The notes: generated by a model from the letters alone, not told the origin. Positions 55,914-63,453 are shown, numbered from the stretch's first letter. The stretch: DNA of 64,000 nucleotides from Bacillota bacterium (GCA_018818595.1 JAHIRM010000037.1:38094-102093), one strand, 5' to 3'. Numbers and translations are program-made.

Positions 55914-56360
55914 TTAATCCTCATAAGGAATATAAACAATATCCTTATTCCCCACAGTTTCTGCTAAATAATTAAGATATTCCAAGCTATGTTCATACTC
56001 ATTCTTTATAAAAAAATCTTCAACATCTTTAAAAAATTTTGTTTCTTCTAATTCGTCTTTTGTAAGAACTTCATTTGGTTCTTTAGTATATGTAAGTTTA
56101 ACATAGTTTTGTTTTGGCACAGTAATAACTATAATCATACCTTCTGATTCTAATTCCTTTTCATTAATGGGTATTTTTGCATACATTAAGTACGACACTT
56201 CGTTTCTATCATTAATTTGAGAACGATACCTTTTGGCATCTGGAAATCCAATTTTTTCAAGATACTCCTTGATCAATTCTTGGGCAACGTCAAAGTCATT
56301 GTTAAAGGTAAATGCTAGCTGCATTTCAGGTAATTCAATTCTTTCAATATCCTTTTTCAT
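55914..56360 (-). CDS. Hypothetical soluble protein (148 aa)
   Basis: Not recognised. Acidic, no signal or membrane segment: MKKDIERIELPEMQLAFTFN at the start, alternating strand/helix pattern with GMIIVITVPKQNYVKLTYTK. ATG 56360 is preceded by AAGGAG at 7 bases. An ORF extension to 56423 has no ribosome site and includes a GATAAT -10-like sequence, so it is rejected. First gene of the accessory stretch leading to the tRNA cluster. Confidence 0.65.
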   Translation of the reverse strand: MKKDIERIELPEMQLAFTFNNDFDVAQELIKEYLEKIGFPDAKRYRSQINDRNEVSYLMYAKIPINEKELESEGMIIVITVPKQNYVKLTYTKEPNEVLTKDELEETKFFKDVEDFFIKNEYEHSLEYLNYLAETVGNKDIVYIPYED

Positions 56361-56551
56361 ATTTTTCTCCTTTTCTAAAATTAGATTTGACCCCAGTATA
56401 ATTAAATATTCTTCTTGTTTCATATATTTCTAATATTATCACAATATTTATTAAATATTATTGCTTCTTCAAAAAAACAAGCCTTTTTAGTTAATTTATG
56501 CAGAAAATAATATTGAAGAAGAACATTATCAAAGACAGAAATAATAGTAAT

Positions 56552-57244
56552 TTATGTATCTAATAACAAGTGTTCTTCAATAAATAACCTTAAATCATCT
56601 TGTATTTCGTAAACATGCTTTGGACTTGCCCCATCACGAATTAATACGTAACTACTTGTATCAACTAAATGCACGTTAAAAATTTGATAACCATCATCTT
56701 CAAATTTCATATTTCTTATAACAACTAATATGTCGTTTTCCCAATCAAAATCTAAACTAGAATTTGGAACTTCATCTGCAACACTCTCAGAAGCTAAAGT
56801 ACTATCACGAAAAAATTCTAAAAACTCTTTGATTTCGTCTTTATCATAAGATTCTCTATATATTTCTTCGTTTCCATAGTAGTCTCTAGAAAAATATTCA
56901 ATCCTTACAGTGCCTTTTAAATCAGAATAATCGTATGTAACAGGAAAAACGTCAGTTGTAAAATAATCTCTTGGCATTACAACATAATTGAATTGAAAAC
57001 TGGAGTATACAAAGATTGCAATCAATAACATTGGATAAAATAAAGCTAAGCTATAAAATATTCTTTTGTTATTAAAGCCTACTTCTTTGCATTTAAATAT
57101 AGGCATTATCAAAAAGATATTCACTATAGTCAAAAATCCAGTAATAGGCCAGAAGATATACATTCTTTCATAAGGGCCATAGAAATATATCATAAAAAAT
57201 ATTTGTATTCCTAGCAATACGCTAATGATTAAGAGTTTCTTCAT
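56552..57244 (-). CDS. Hypothetical membrane protein (230 aa)
   Basis: Not recognised. Three hydrophobic segments in the first ~90 residues (LLIISVLLGIQIFFMIYFYG, WPITGFLTIVNIFLIMPIF, YSLALFYPMLLIAIFVYSSF). A ~140-residue acidic, probably extracytoplasmic domain follows (YFSRDYYGNEEIYRESYDKD ... NDILVVIRNMKFEDDGYQIF). No partner gene evident. Confidence 0.6.
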   Translation of the reverse strand: MKKLLIISVLLGIQIFFMIYFYGPYERMYIFWPITGFLTIVNIFLIMPIFKCKEVGFNNKRIFYSLALFYPMLLIAIFVYSSFQFNYVVMPRDYFTTDVFPVTYDYSDLKGTVRIEYFSRDYYGNEEIYRESYDKDEIKEFLEFFRDSTLASESVADEVPNSSLDFDWENDILVVIRNMKFEDDGYQIFNVHLVDTSSYVLIRDGASPKHVYEIQDDLRLFIEEHLLLDT

Positions 57245-57289
57245 ATATAACCTCTTTAATACTTTTGACTTAGAAACTTATTCACAAAT

Positions 57290-57320
57290 TGTAAAAAGAA
57301 TTCACCAATTTTTGAACCTT
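57290..57320 (-). terminator. Possible terminator after GNAT gene
   Basis: Short hairpin with GGTTC / GAATT pairing (with G-U pairs) followed by CTTTTT on the minus strand, directly after the stop codon. Weak. Confidence 0.3.
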
Positions 57321-58442
57321 TTATTTATTTACTATTCTTTTAATTCTAAAATCTAGTTCTTTTTTCATGTTAAGAAGCTGCTCCGTATTATTTTTAACCG
57401 CTTCAAAATGATTAATATTTAAATGTTCATCATAAACAAATGATGTTTTAAAATATATATTTATTATTTTAAGTAAATGTTTAGGAGCAACTGGCTTATT
57501 ATAGAAGGTCACTAAATCATTTACATTAACTGCTTTTATTTCAGAGTGAGTATCGTGATTCATTTCAGGTGTATAATAATCGATCTTAATTTCTGCAAAT
57601 AAATTGTTAATCCACCAAGGCTTATGCTCTTCATTTCTTTTTTCTACTTCAGCTAGAAAAAAGTTTTTTTCTTTATATTGTGTTCTTAATTTTCGAAGAG
57701 CAAAACTACCTAATCCTTGTTTTCTGTATTTTTCTTTAACAAATATATATAGTATGACAACGGCATTCTTAATTTCTTGGGTTAATAATCCGCCCACAAT
57801 TGTTCCATTACAATCCTTAATAAAATAGTATTGATAAGGATATTTTCCTTCATATTCAAAGTATGAAACCAACCGTTCAAATTTATCATTATTTGCATCA
57901 ATAACAAATTGATCTTTATATTCTTTGTACCACATTTCAAGCTGAGTTCTTGACCTTACGGCCTCTAACTCTACTTTGCTTTCTATCTTAAGAAACAAGT
58001 CATCCATAAATAGTATAAATCCTGCATCCCAGCCATATCCGTTTTCCACCCATGCATCTCTAAAATTATCGCGTTTTAAATACTCTTGAATGGTTCTTTT
58101 CCAATTAACAAATTGATCTGTATCACATTTTCTACCATTATCTACATAGAAAATATAGACTCTTTCAAAAATTCCCATTAAATAAGCGAAGGCTATCTTT
58201 TCTTCTTTTTTTTGCATATCATTGAGTTCAATTTTATTATCATCTTCCACATCAAAAATATCAAGATATGGTTTTGCTAAACAAATTTCTAAAAAATCAG
58301 TAAATTTATCATCAATGTAATCAAAGGTTTCTTTTTCTCTATCCTTATTTTTAGTTTTAAAGAATAGAATGGTTGAGGCAAGTGCCGATGCTCCAACAAC
58401 TATAAATGTAAGTATTTGAACAATGTTCAATGGCAAATCCAT
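57321..58442 (-). CDS. GNAT acetyltransferase with membrane-anchored N-terminal region
   Basis: 373 aa. One N-terminal hydrophobic segment (ILTFIVVGASALASTILFF), then ~150 residues of helical sequence with conserved-looking Trp/Tyr-rich parts (AWVENGYGWDAGFILFMDDL). A GNAT domain is centred at ~190-280: IVGGLLTQEIKNAVVILYIF, then the acetyl-CoA loop YRKQGLGSFALRKLR. The ~90-residue C-terminus is unassigned. Acceptor unknown. GGAGGAATAT ribosome site. The combination is not one I recognise. Confidence 0.72.
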   Translation of the reverse strand: MDLPLNIVQILTFIVVGASALASTILFFKTKNKDREKETFDYIDDKFTDFLEICLAKPYLDIFDVEDDNKIELNDMQKKEEKIAFAYLMGIFERVYIFYVDNGRKCDTDQFVNWKRTIQEYLKRDNFRDAWVENGYGWDAGFILFMDDLFLKIESKVELEAVRSRTQLEMWYKEYKDQFVIDANNDKFERLVSYFEYEGKYPYQYYFIKDCNGTIVGGLLTQEIKNAVVILYIFVKEKYRKQGLGSFALRKLRTQYKEKNFFLAEVEKRNEEHKPWWINNLFAEIKIDYYTPEMNHDTHSEIKAVNVNDLVTFYNKPVAPKHLLKIINIYFKTSFVYDEHLNINHFEAVKNNTEQLLNMKKELDFRIKRIVNK

Positions 58443-58512
58443 ATATTCCTCCTGTATGTTTAGTAATATGAACTACTATTTGTTATAGAAAACACATTAT
58501 TTATATGTGAAA

Positions 58513-58541
58513 ATTATAACATAATAATTTAAGCAAGTAAA
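58513..58541 (-). promoter_or_regulatory. GNAT gene promoter
   Basis: Minus-strand TTTACT (58536-58541), 17 bp, extended -10 TGTTATAAT (hexamer 58513-58518). It shares the AAATTTACT -35 context with the promoters at 59.9 and 61.1 kb. Confidence 0.75.
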
Positions 58542-58575
58542 TTTACAATTGTATTTTTTTATTAATTAAATTATA

Positions 58576-58645
58576 TAAAAAAGCCCTTGAAAGGGCTTAG
58601 TTAATATTTAAATGATGTATCAAGCAAGGATTGAATCACTGTGCG
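58576..58645 (-). repeat. Decayed tRNA-Phe 3'-end/terminator repeat (copy 3)
   Basis: Hairpin AAGCCCTT (58581-58588) / AAGGGCTT (58591-58598) acts as terminator for the GrpB-like gene. It is followed by TTTAAATGATGTATCAAGCA and GGATTGAATC, which aligns with mutations to the tRNA-Phe 3' end (plus strand TGGCTCAAGCCGGGATTGAA). The most decayed of the three copies. Confidence 0.6.
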
Positions 58646-58729
58646 TTTTCGTATCGATGATTGATTTGTGATTTTAAGGAAGATTTTCGCAGACTATAAA
58701 AACTTTCTAATGTAGTGAAATTCAATAAA

Positions 58730-59281
58730 TCACTTTTTATTGATATTTATGATTTCCATTAACTCATTTTCATCAAAATTGTATTGTTGTAAGATAGAAA
58801 TAATGAATTCCGTTTTTCCTTCAATGTAAGAACTTATATCAAACGAAAATCTTTTGGCTAATTCTTTTTTTAGATTTCCATATCTTTGAACATCTTCTGG
58901 ATGTTTTCGTAAGTGATTCCGAAACGTTAACTGATTTTTCAATCCAAGAGACCCCTGTAAAGCAACGTATAAGTTATGATGGTAAAAATTGCTCGGTTTT
59001 GTTAATTTGAACACTTCTCGATTCTTGATGCCTTGATCCCCCACATGGGTGTATTCTACATTCTCCAAATCCTTCTTCACTTTTTCAAACTCTTTTGTTG
59101 AATTAACAACAATAACGATGTCTATGATTGGCTTGGCCGATAGTCCTTCGACACTTGTCGACCCTATGTGTTCTATTTGGATATTGGGTATATTTATATT
59201 GCGTCGGAAAAAAGCCTTCATGACTTCAAACTCTTGTCTCCATTCGCTTTGATAATCCACTACTACAACTTGTTTGTTCAA
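58730..59281 (-). CDS. GrpB/UPF0157 family nucleotidyltransferase-fold protein
   Basis: 183 aa. Conserved VDYQSEWRQEFEVM, QIEHIGSTSVEGLSAKPIID and HVGDQGIKNREVFKLTKPS identify the GrpB (UPF0157) family, a nucleotidyltransferase-like fold of uncertain activity. The ATG at 59290 touches the AGAGGAG ribosome site; TTG 59281, 9 bases away, is a better start. Cargo of the tRNA-adjacent region, 60 bp after the 167-aa membrane gene. Confidence 0.88.
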   Translation of the reverse strand: MNKQVVVVDYQSEWRQEFEVMKAFFRRNINIPNIQIEHIGSTSVEGLSAKPIIDIVIVVNSTKEFEKVKKDLENVEYTHVGDQGIKNREVFKLTKPSNFYHHNLYVALQGSLGLKNQLTFRNHLRKHPEDVQRYGNLKKELAKRFSFDISSYIEGKTEFIISILQQYNFDENELMEIININKK

Positions 59282-59340
59282 ACTTAACATCTCCTCTTGG
59301 ACTAAACCGCTATATAAATGAATGTAATTATATTATCGAA

Positions 59341-59844
59341 TTAAACACCTAATCCTACAAGACCATATGCAAGAAAAAGTAAGAATCCATATAAATAGAA
59401 AACAATAGAAAGTATATATTTTAATATTATAAATAATTTGAATTTTTTGGATGAATATTTGTTAGTAAAATAAAAGTAAATTATCAATATGAATAAGGGA
59501 AGCAATAATAAGAAATACCATAGAATAATCGCCTCAGAAAACATTGGCATAAAGCCTAGAGTTAATACAAAAAAATGTATAGAAATGAAAGCAGGAAAAA
59601 CAATTAATAATAGAACTTTCGATTTTCTATTTTGTTCCTTATTCGAATATGCAACATCCATCATTAATGAAATAATAAGAAATATAATTGGGACAATGAT
59701 TGCAGAAAAGAAACTTGAATTGAAGTCGATTTCTTCTATAAAAGAATCATAATAATATAGTAGCGCCGATATAATAAAAAATGTACAATAAAGTGACAAT
59801 GATATTTTTAAGTGAAGCTTGCTGTTTTTTGATAAAATCTTCAT
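59341..59844 (-). CDS. Hypothetical membrane protein (167 aa)
   Basis: Not recognised. Five likely hydrophobic segments (ISLSLYCTFFIISALLYYYD, SAIIVPIIFLIISLMMDVAY, LLLIVFPAFISIHFFVLTLG, ILWYFLLLLPLFILIIYFYF, and a last one near the C-terminus). ATG 59844 follows GCAGGAGG; the frame extends to 59859 but overlaps that site. Own promoter at 59878-59906. Confidence 0.65.
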   Translation of the reverse strand: MKILSKNSKLHLKISLSLYCTFFIISALLYYYDSFIEEIDFNSSFFSAIIVPIIFLIISLMMDVAYSNKEQNRKSKVLLLIVFPAFISIHFFVLTLGFMPMFSEAIILWYFLLLLPLFILIIYFYFTNKYSSKKFKLFIILKYILSIVFYLYGFLLFLAYGLVGLGV

Positions 59845-59877
59845 AATTTCCTCCTGCAATAGTTATCTAATATAGAG

Positions 59878-59906
59878 ATTATAGCATAAAAATAACTGCG
59901 AGTAAA
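59878..59906 (-). promoter_or_regulatory. Promoter of 167-aa membrane gene
   Basis: Minus-strand TTTACT (59901-59906), 17 bp, extended -10 TGCTATAAT (hexamer 59878-59883). Upstream AAGCAAATTTACT matches the DUF4062 gene promoter. Confidence 0.8.
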
Positions 59907-59985
59907 TTTGCTTTTGAGTTTTATATTATTGATTTTTATGAGTCCATATGCTGCAAATTAAATTTGTAAAACAGATAATAAAACA

Positions 59986-60059
59986 TAAAAAAGCCCTTAC
60001 AAGGGCTTCAATTAAATGTAAATGGTGATTAAAGTTAGAATTGAACTTTAATCACCATT
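59986..60059 (-). repeat. tRNA-Phe 3'-end/terminator repeat (copy 2) with perfect hairpin
   Basis: Terminator hairpin AAGCCCTT (59991-59998) / AAGGGCTT (60001-60008), then TTAAATGTAAATGGTG as downstream of and within the tRNA-Phe 3' end, ending ATTGAAC (the T-loop). The acceptor/T region is replaced by a perfect 16-bp inverted repeat, 60021-60036 with 60044-60059, 7-nt loop. It follows the DUF4062 gene stop by 6 bp. Confidence 0.7.
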
Positions 60060-60065
60060 AAAATG

Positions 60066-61037
60066 TTATTTTTTTATTAAATGAAAATCATCTTTTACTT
60101 TTTTTCCTTTTGTAGTTAGCCCATAATAAAGCTTTTTATTTTCATCGTTCCACTTTGAATATATAAGATTCAAGTGCTCAAATTGATTTAGTAATATATT
60201 GACTAATAGGTTATCTTTTAGAGTAACTAAACGAGTATTATTGCTTACACATTTTCCGACTAATTCTACGATATAATCTTCTGATAGTGTAACATTATGC
60301 ATTGCAATTGATAAATATTTAAATATCTCCTTCAAGGTAACTGTTTTAGTATAAAAAGAGCTTTCATATCCTATTTTATATTGTACTTTTAATTCATAAT
60401 CTTCAAAGGCCAAATTTTCTGGTATTGATGTAAATGAATCAATTTCTTTCATATTTTTTTTGTTAATTTCTATCAACTGTTGATTTTCTTTCTTAAGTTC
60501 ATTAATTTGTTGTAAAAATTCTTCGGGATTATATCCTTCTCCTCTTATCCAACCAGGCCTTGTTACTGTGTTTTTAGCCTTCATTATGGAAATTGCAACT
60601 TGACCTCCAATATCTGAAATGCCATTCCATATACTCGCTAAAGTATTACTCATAGCAGTATTTCTAAATTCAATAAGTTTGATGACTGATTCTGGATTAC
60701 TTTCCATCTTATCTGAACTCAGTTTAAGATCATCATTTATACAAAAAACCAATACAGGTATTTCTTTTTCTTTTGCATATTTGTATTCCATTTCAGTGTA
60801 ACTAATCCCAGTATCTGGATTAATGCTTCCATATCTTTTACCAATAATCAAAATATAATAATCACACAAATCTATTACTTGCTTGATTACGTTAAATTGG
60901 TTATCATCGGTTGCAACAAAGGCTTCCATACCTGCCGGAATACAATCCGCCATCAATAATACCTCTTGAACTTTTTTTCTTTCTTCAATTAAATCTGCAT
61001 ATGTTGAACTTACAAATACTTGATATTTTTTTTCCAT
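60066..61037 (-). CDS. DUF4062 (TIR-like) protein, possible defence gene
   Basis: 323 aa. Residues ~1-165 match DUF4062: KKYQVFVSSTYADLIEERKK, CIPAGMEAFVATDDNQFNVI, CDYYILIIGKRYGS and YTEMEYKYAKEKEIPVLVFC. A coiled coil covers ~180-205 (QQINELKKENQQLIEINKKN). The C-terminal ~100 residues look like a winged-helix domain (LLNQFEHLNLIYSKWNDENK ... LTTKGKKVKDDF). DUF4062 often heads STAND or other immune-type proteins; no NTPase is attached here. ATG 61037 after AGAGGTG; a GTG at 61046 is in that site. Confidence 0.8.
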   Translation of the reverse strand: MEKKYQVFVSSTYADLIEERKKVQEVLLMADCIPAGMEAFVATDDNQFNVIKQVIDLCDYYILIIGKRYGSINPDTGISYTEMEYKYAKEKEIPVLVFCINDDLKLSSDKMESNPESVIKLIEFRNTAMSNTLASIWNGISDIGGQVAISIMKAKNTVTRPGWIRGEGYNPEEFLQQINELKKENQQLIEINKKNMKEIDSFTSIPENLAFEDYELKVQYKIGYESSFYTKTVTLKEIFKYLSIAMHNVTLSEDYIVELVGKCVSNNTRLVTLKDNLLVNILLNQFEHLNLIYSKWNDENKKLYYGLTTKGKKVKDDFHLIKK

Positions 61038-61067
61038 AGTAAGCACCTCTAAATATAAATTAAATTA

Positions 61068-61096
61068 ATTTTACCATATAAAAATCTATAAGTAAA
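61068..61096 (-). promoter_or_regulatory. DUF4062 gene promoter
   Basis: Minus-strand TTTACT (61091-61096), 17 bp, TAAAAT (61068-61073), with AAGCAAATTTACT context. Confidence 0.75.
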
Positions 61097-61172
61097 TTTG
61101 CTTATGATTAACTATCTTATTATTAAGCTAATCTAGATGTAATGAAGAGCTTAAAAATAATTAAATCTAGTA

Positions 61173-61260
61173 AAATAAAAAAAGCCATTTAACGGATTTC
61201 GTTTAAATGTAAATGGTGGCTCAAGCTGGGATTGAACCGACGTCACATGGATTTTCAGTC
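61173..61260 (-). repeat. tRNA-Phe 3'-half/terminator repeat (copy 1), pseudo-tRNA
   Basis: About 88 bp nearly identical to 63042-63128: the damaged terminator (AAGCC then AACGG), CGTTTAAATGTAAA, CCA end and 3' half of tRNA-Phe up to the anticodon loop (61214-61260). Only three substitutions occur in the last 60 bp. The identity stops abruptly after CAGTC at 61260. The 5' half of the tRNA is absent, so this is not a functional tRNA. Confidence 0.9.
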
Positions 61261-61266
61261 GTTTCA
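61245..61266. repeat. 22-bp direct repeat, left copy
   Basis: Begins ACATGGATTTTCAGTC and ends GTTTCA. The first 16 bases are tRNA-Phe anticodon-arm sequence; the last six are not. Identical to 61684-61705. Confidence 0.9.
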
Positions 61267-61279
61267 GGCACTAAATATA

Positions 61280-61633
61280 TCAATACATTTTTGTATAAAT
61301 ATACCCACCAATAAAATATATTAAAGTAGCTAGAAAATATATCGAAACGAAATATATAGTAGTTTCGATAGTCTGAAATAATGATATTACTATCAAAGCA
61401 AATGAAAGGATAATATATATGTATCCTACTAGTTGCATAATAAATGATTTAATCCACATTTTTGGTTTATATACTTTATTCATTTTAAAGTATTTACTAA
61501 ATCGATGAAGATTCACTTTCCTTACACCCTCATAATTAGGACATAAATAATCTAAAGAAGCCCCTTGTAAAAAGCCCAAAAAAACAAATACCCATATACC
61601 TATATAGATAAAATTAATACTGTAGAATGTCAT
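61280..61633 (-). CDS. Hypothetical membrane protein (117 aa)
   Basis: Not recognised. Three hydrophobic segments (FIYIGIWVFVFLGFLQGASL, FIMQLVGYIYIILSFALIVI, IYFVSIYFLATLIYFIGGYI) with a basic loop HRFSKYFKMNKVYKPKM. GGGAGAAATATAT precedes the ATG. The gene fills the 417-bp block between the two 22-bp direct repeats. Confidence 0.65.
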   Translation of the reverse strand: MTFYSINFIYIGIWVFVFLGFLQGASLDYLCPNYEGVRKVNLHRFSKYFKMNKVYKPKMWIKSFIMQLVGYIYIILSFALIVISLFQTIETTIYFVSIYFLATLIYFIGGYIYTKMY

Positions 61634-61683
61634 ATATATTTCTCCCTTTATTTATGTGTAATGGTTTTATAAACTTAATTGAT

Positions 61684-61705
61684 ACATGGATTTTCAGTCG
61701 TTTCA
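61684..61705. repeat. 22-bp direct repeat, right copy
   Basis: Perfect copy of 61245-61266. Here it lies inside TACATG (61683-61688) and CATGTA (61704-61709), a 6-bp inverted repeat around a 15-bp centre, the layout of a tyrosine-recombinase core site. Confidence 0.85.
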
Positions 61706-61785
61706 TGTAAGATGTGCATGAGAGTACGAATCTTATATACATATCAAATTCCATCTATGATATCAACCACTATCATTAAATTTTC

Positions 61786-62298
61786 TTAGTTAGTTATGTT
61801 ATATTCGACATCTTCTATTTGAAGGTAGTCTTTAGTATAATAAAAGAGAACTGGACTATCCGTAACAGGAAGCACAACTTCTTCACCAGATACTAAAGTG
61901 ACTATAATTGTATTGTAAATATTATCATTTTTTAAACCAAAAATATATGTTTCGCCGTCAAATGTATTGGAAAATGAACATCCAATCATGCCATCATATT
62001 TACTATAAATTATTTCAAACGCTGTTATTCCTAAATAATTATTTTTTACTTTAACAATGTAATATCTTTCCGAATTAAAAGAACTATTTGAATATTCATC
62101 CACAACTAGTATATAAAAAGATTCACCATCCATTTTCACTTTTTCAATTATCTCTGCATCTTTATTTGTTAGATTATCGAAATGGATTCTATCTATATAT
62201 TTTTCAACTCTGTATTCTTCAGTTAATTGAAATGTAAAAACAAATATCACACACATTAAAATAAACATAAATGTCGAAATAAATAACTTTTTTTTCAT
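61786..62298 (-). CDS. Hypothetical single-pass exported protein (170 aa)
   Basis: Not recognised. N-terminal signal anchor KKKLFISTFMFILMCVIFVF, then ~140 residues of beta-rich, acidic sequence (DGESFYILVVDEYSNSSFNS, DGMIGCSFSNTFDGETYIFG). Probably outside the cell. TTGGAG precedes ATG 62298; the TTG at 62310 is part of that site. Confidence 0.62.
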   Translation of the reverse strand: MKKKLFISTFMFILMCVIFVFTFQLTEEYRVEKYIDRIHFDNLTNKDAEIIEKVKMDGESFYILVVDEYSNSSFNSERYYIVKVKNNYLGITAFEIIYSKYDGMIGCSFSNTFDGETYIFGLKNDNIYNTIIVTLVSGEEVVLPVTDSPVLFYYTKDYLQIEDVEYNITN

Positions 62299-62411
62299 AT
62301 TTTTCTCCAATTGGATTGATATGGTTTTTGAAGAGTGGTTTGGGTAATTATCGTATGCATAGAAATTAAAAGTACATATGTAGCAGCTATGACTTGTAAA
62401 AAAGACAAAAA

Positions 62412-62840
62412 TTACTGTCTTATTTTATCAATGGCCACTTCTATTATAGAAAAAACAACAGTCAACCCAATCCAACTTGCAATTATTATAATTGCTGGAA
62501 TCATATTCCAACTTTTAAAAGCAAAAGTGAATTCAGTTAATATTAAAGACAATAAAAAATTAATTGAGAATAATAAATAAATCACTGGTAATTTACCATA
62601 CTCACCCTTGTCATACTCAATAAACCTGAATAACTTATAATCTTTTTTGAGCCAAAATACTCTTCCTAATTCAGAATGCTTGCTTGATTTGATCATTGAT
62701 AAACAACCATTAGCGACTATCAGTATTCCCATCACTAATATTCCATCAATTTCATAATCCCATTTTATAAGTAATAGCGTGAATATAAAGATGGGAATCA
62801 TTAATATATAAGAAATTAATTGAAATTTACTTTCTATCAT
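62412..62840 (-). CDS. Hypothetical membrane protein (142 aa)
   Basis: Not recognised. Four hydrophobic segments (FQLISYILMIPIFIFTLLLI, IDGILVMGILIVANGCLSMI, PVIYLLFSINFLLSLILTEF, MIPAIIIIASWIGLTVVFSI) and a charged loop SSKHSELGRVFWLKKDYKLF. Closest gene to tRNA-Phe, with a TATACT-17-TATAAT promoter about 100 bp upstream. Confidence 0.65.
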   Translation of the reverse strand: MIESKFQLISYILMIPIFIFTLLLIKWDYEIDGILVMGILIVANGCLSMIKSSKHSELGRVFWLKKDYKLFRFIEYDKGEYGKLPVIYLLFSINFLLSLILTEFTFAFKSWNMIPAIIIIASWIGLTVVFSIIEVAIDKIRQ

Positions 62841-63041
62841 TTTATTTCACTCTCTCTCGTTTGATACAACTGAAATAACGGTTCTTGAGATCAAAGAGAA
62901 TTGGATACAATCTTTAAGTCGCATTCAAATCAAAAGTAATTATACCACAAATATTAAATCAAGTATATTTGAGGATGTGAATTTTATTATTAATTATTGT
63001 TTGCCCGTGCGTCGAAAATATTTTTTCTATTGTCAAAAAGG

Positions 63042-63067
63042 AAATAAAAAAAGCCTTTTAAAGGCTT
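63042..63067 (-). terminator. Terminator of tRNA cluster
   Basis: Stem AAGCC (63051-63055) / GGCTT (63063-63067) with A/T extension, followed on the minus strand by TTTTTTTATTT. It lies 15 bp after the tRNA-Phe CCA end, and its copies recur at 61.2, 60.0 and 58.6 kb. Confidence 0.8.
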
Positions 63068-63081
63068 CGTTTAAATGTAAA

Positions 63082-63157
63082 TGGTGGCTCAAGCCGGGAT
63101 TGAACCGGCGACACATGGATTTTCAGTCCATTGCTCTACCAACTGAGCTACCGAGCC
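63082..63157 (-). tRNA. tRNA-Phe (GAA)
   Basis: 76 nt with encoded CCA. Anticodon loop CTGAAAA gives GAA; D arm AGCTCAGTTGGTAGAGC and T loop TTCAATC are normal. Last of the tRNA operon and apparent integration target for the region to its left. Confidence 0.97.
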
Positions 63158-63160
63158 AAG

Positions 63161-63236
63161 TGGCGGTCCCGACGGGAATTGAACCCGCGATCTCCAGTGT
63201 GACAGACTGGCATGTTAACCACTACACCACAGGACC
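63161..63236 (-). tRNA. tRNA-Asp (GTC)
   Basis: 76 nt with encoded CCA. Anticodon loop CTGTCAC gives GTC; acceptor GGTCCTG pairs with CGGGACC, allowing one G-U pair. Confidence 0.97.
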
Positions 63237-63238
63237 AT

Positions 63239-63315
<77 letters not shown>

Positions 63316-63372
63316 ATATCTATAATTGCTACTCTATAATACCAAACCAAAATCTAAAAGTCAATACATAAA

Positions 63373-63448
63373 TGGTGGAGGTTGACGGGATCGAACCGCC
63401 GACCCTCTGCTTGTAAGGCAGATGCTCTCCCAGCTGAGCTAAACCTCC
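63373..63448 (-). tRNA. tRNA-Val (TAC)
   Basis: 76 nt with encoded CCA. Anticodon loop CTTACAA gives TAC; acceptor begins GGAGGTT. Confidence 0.97.
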
Positions 63449-63453
63449 AAAAT

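Noticed and set aside
56464..56521. Possible fifth tRNA-repeat remnant: AAGCC-like run with AGTTAAT context and an inverted repeat CTTCTTCAA / TTGAAGAAG
   Set aside because: Similarity to the other copies is too short, and the hairpin arms differ; an alignment would be needed.
62335..62580. Rightward 81-codon frame
   Set aside because: It lies mostly opposite the membrane-protein gene at 62412-62840, lacks a ribosome site and has an unusual composition.
57321..63081. Integrase or transposase gene for the tRNA-flanked region
   Set aside because: None of the encoded proteins shows tyrosine or serine recombinase motifs; no insertion sequence or transposase was seen in the window.
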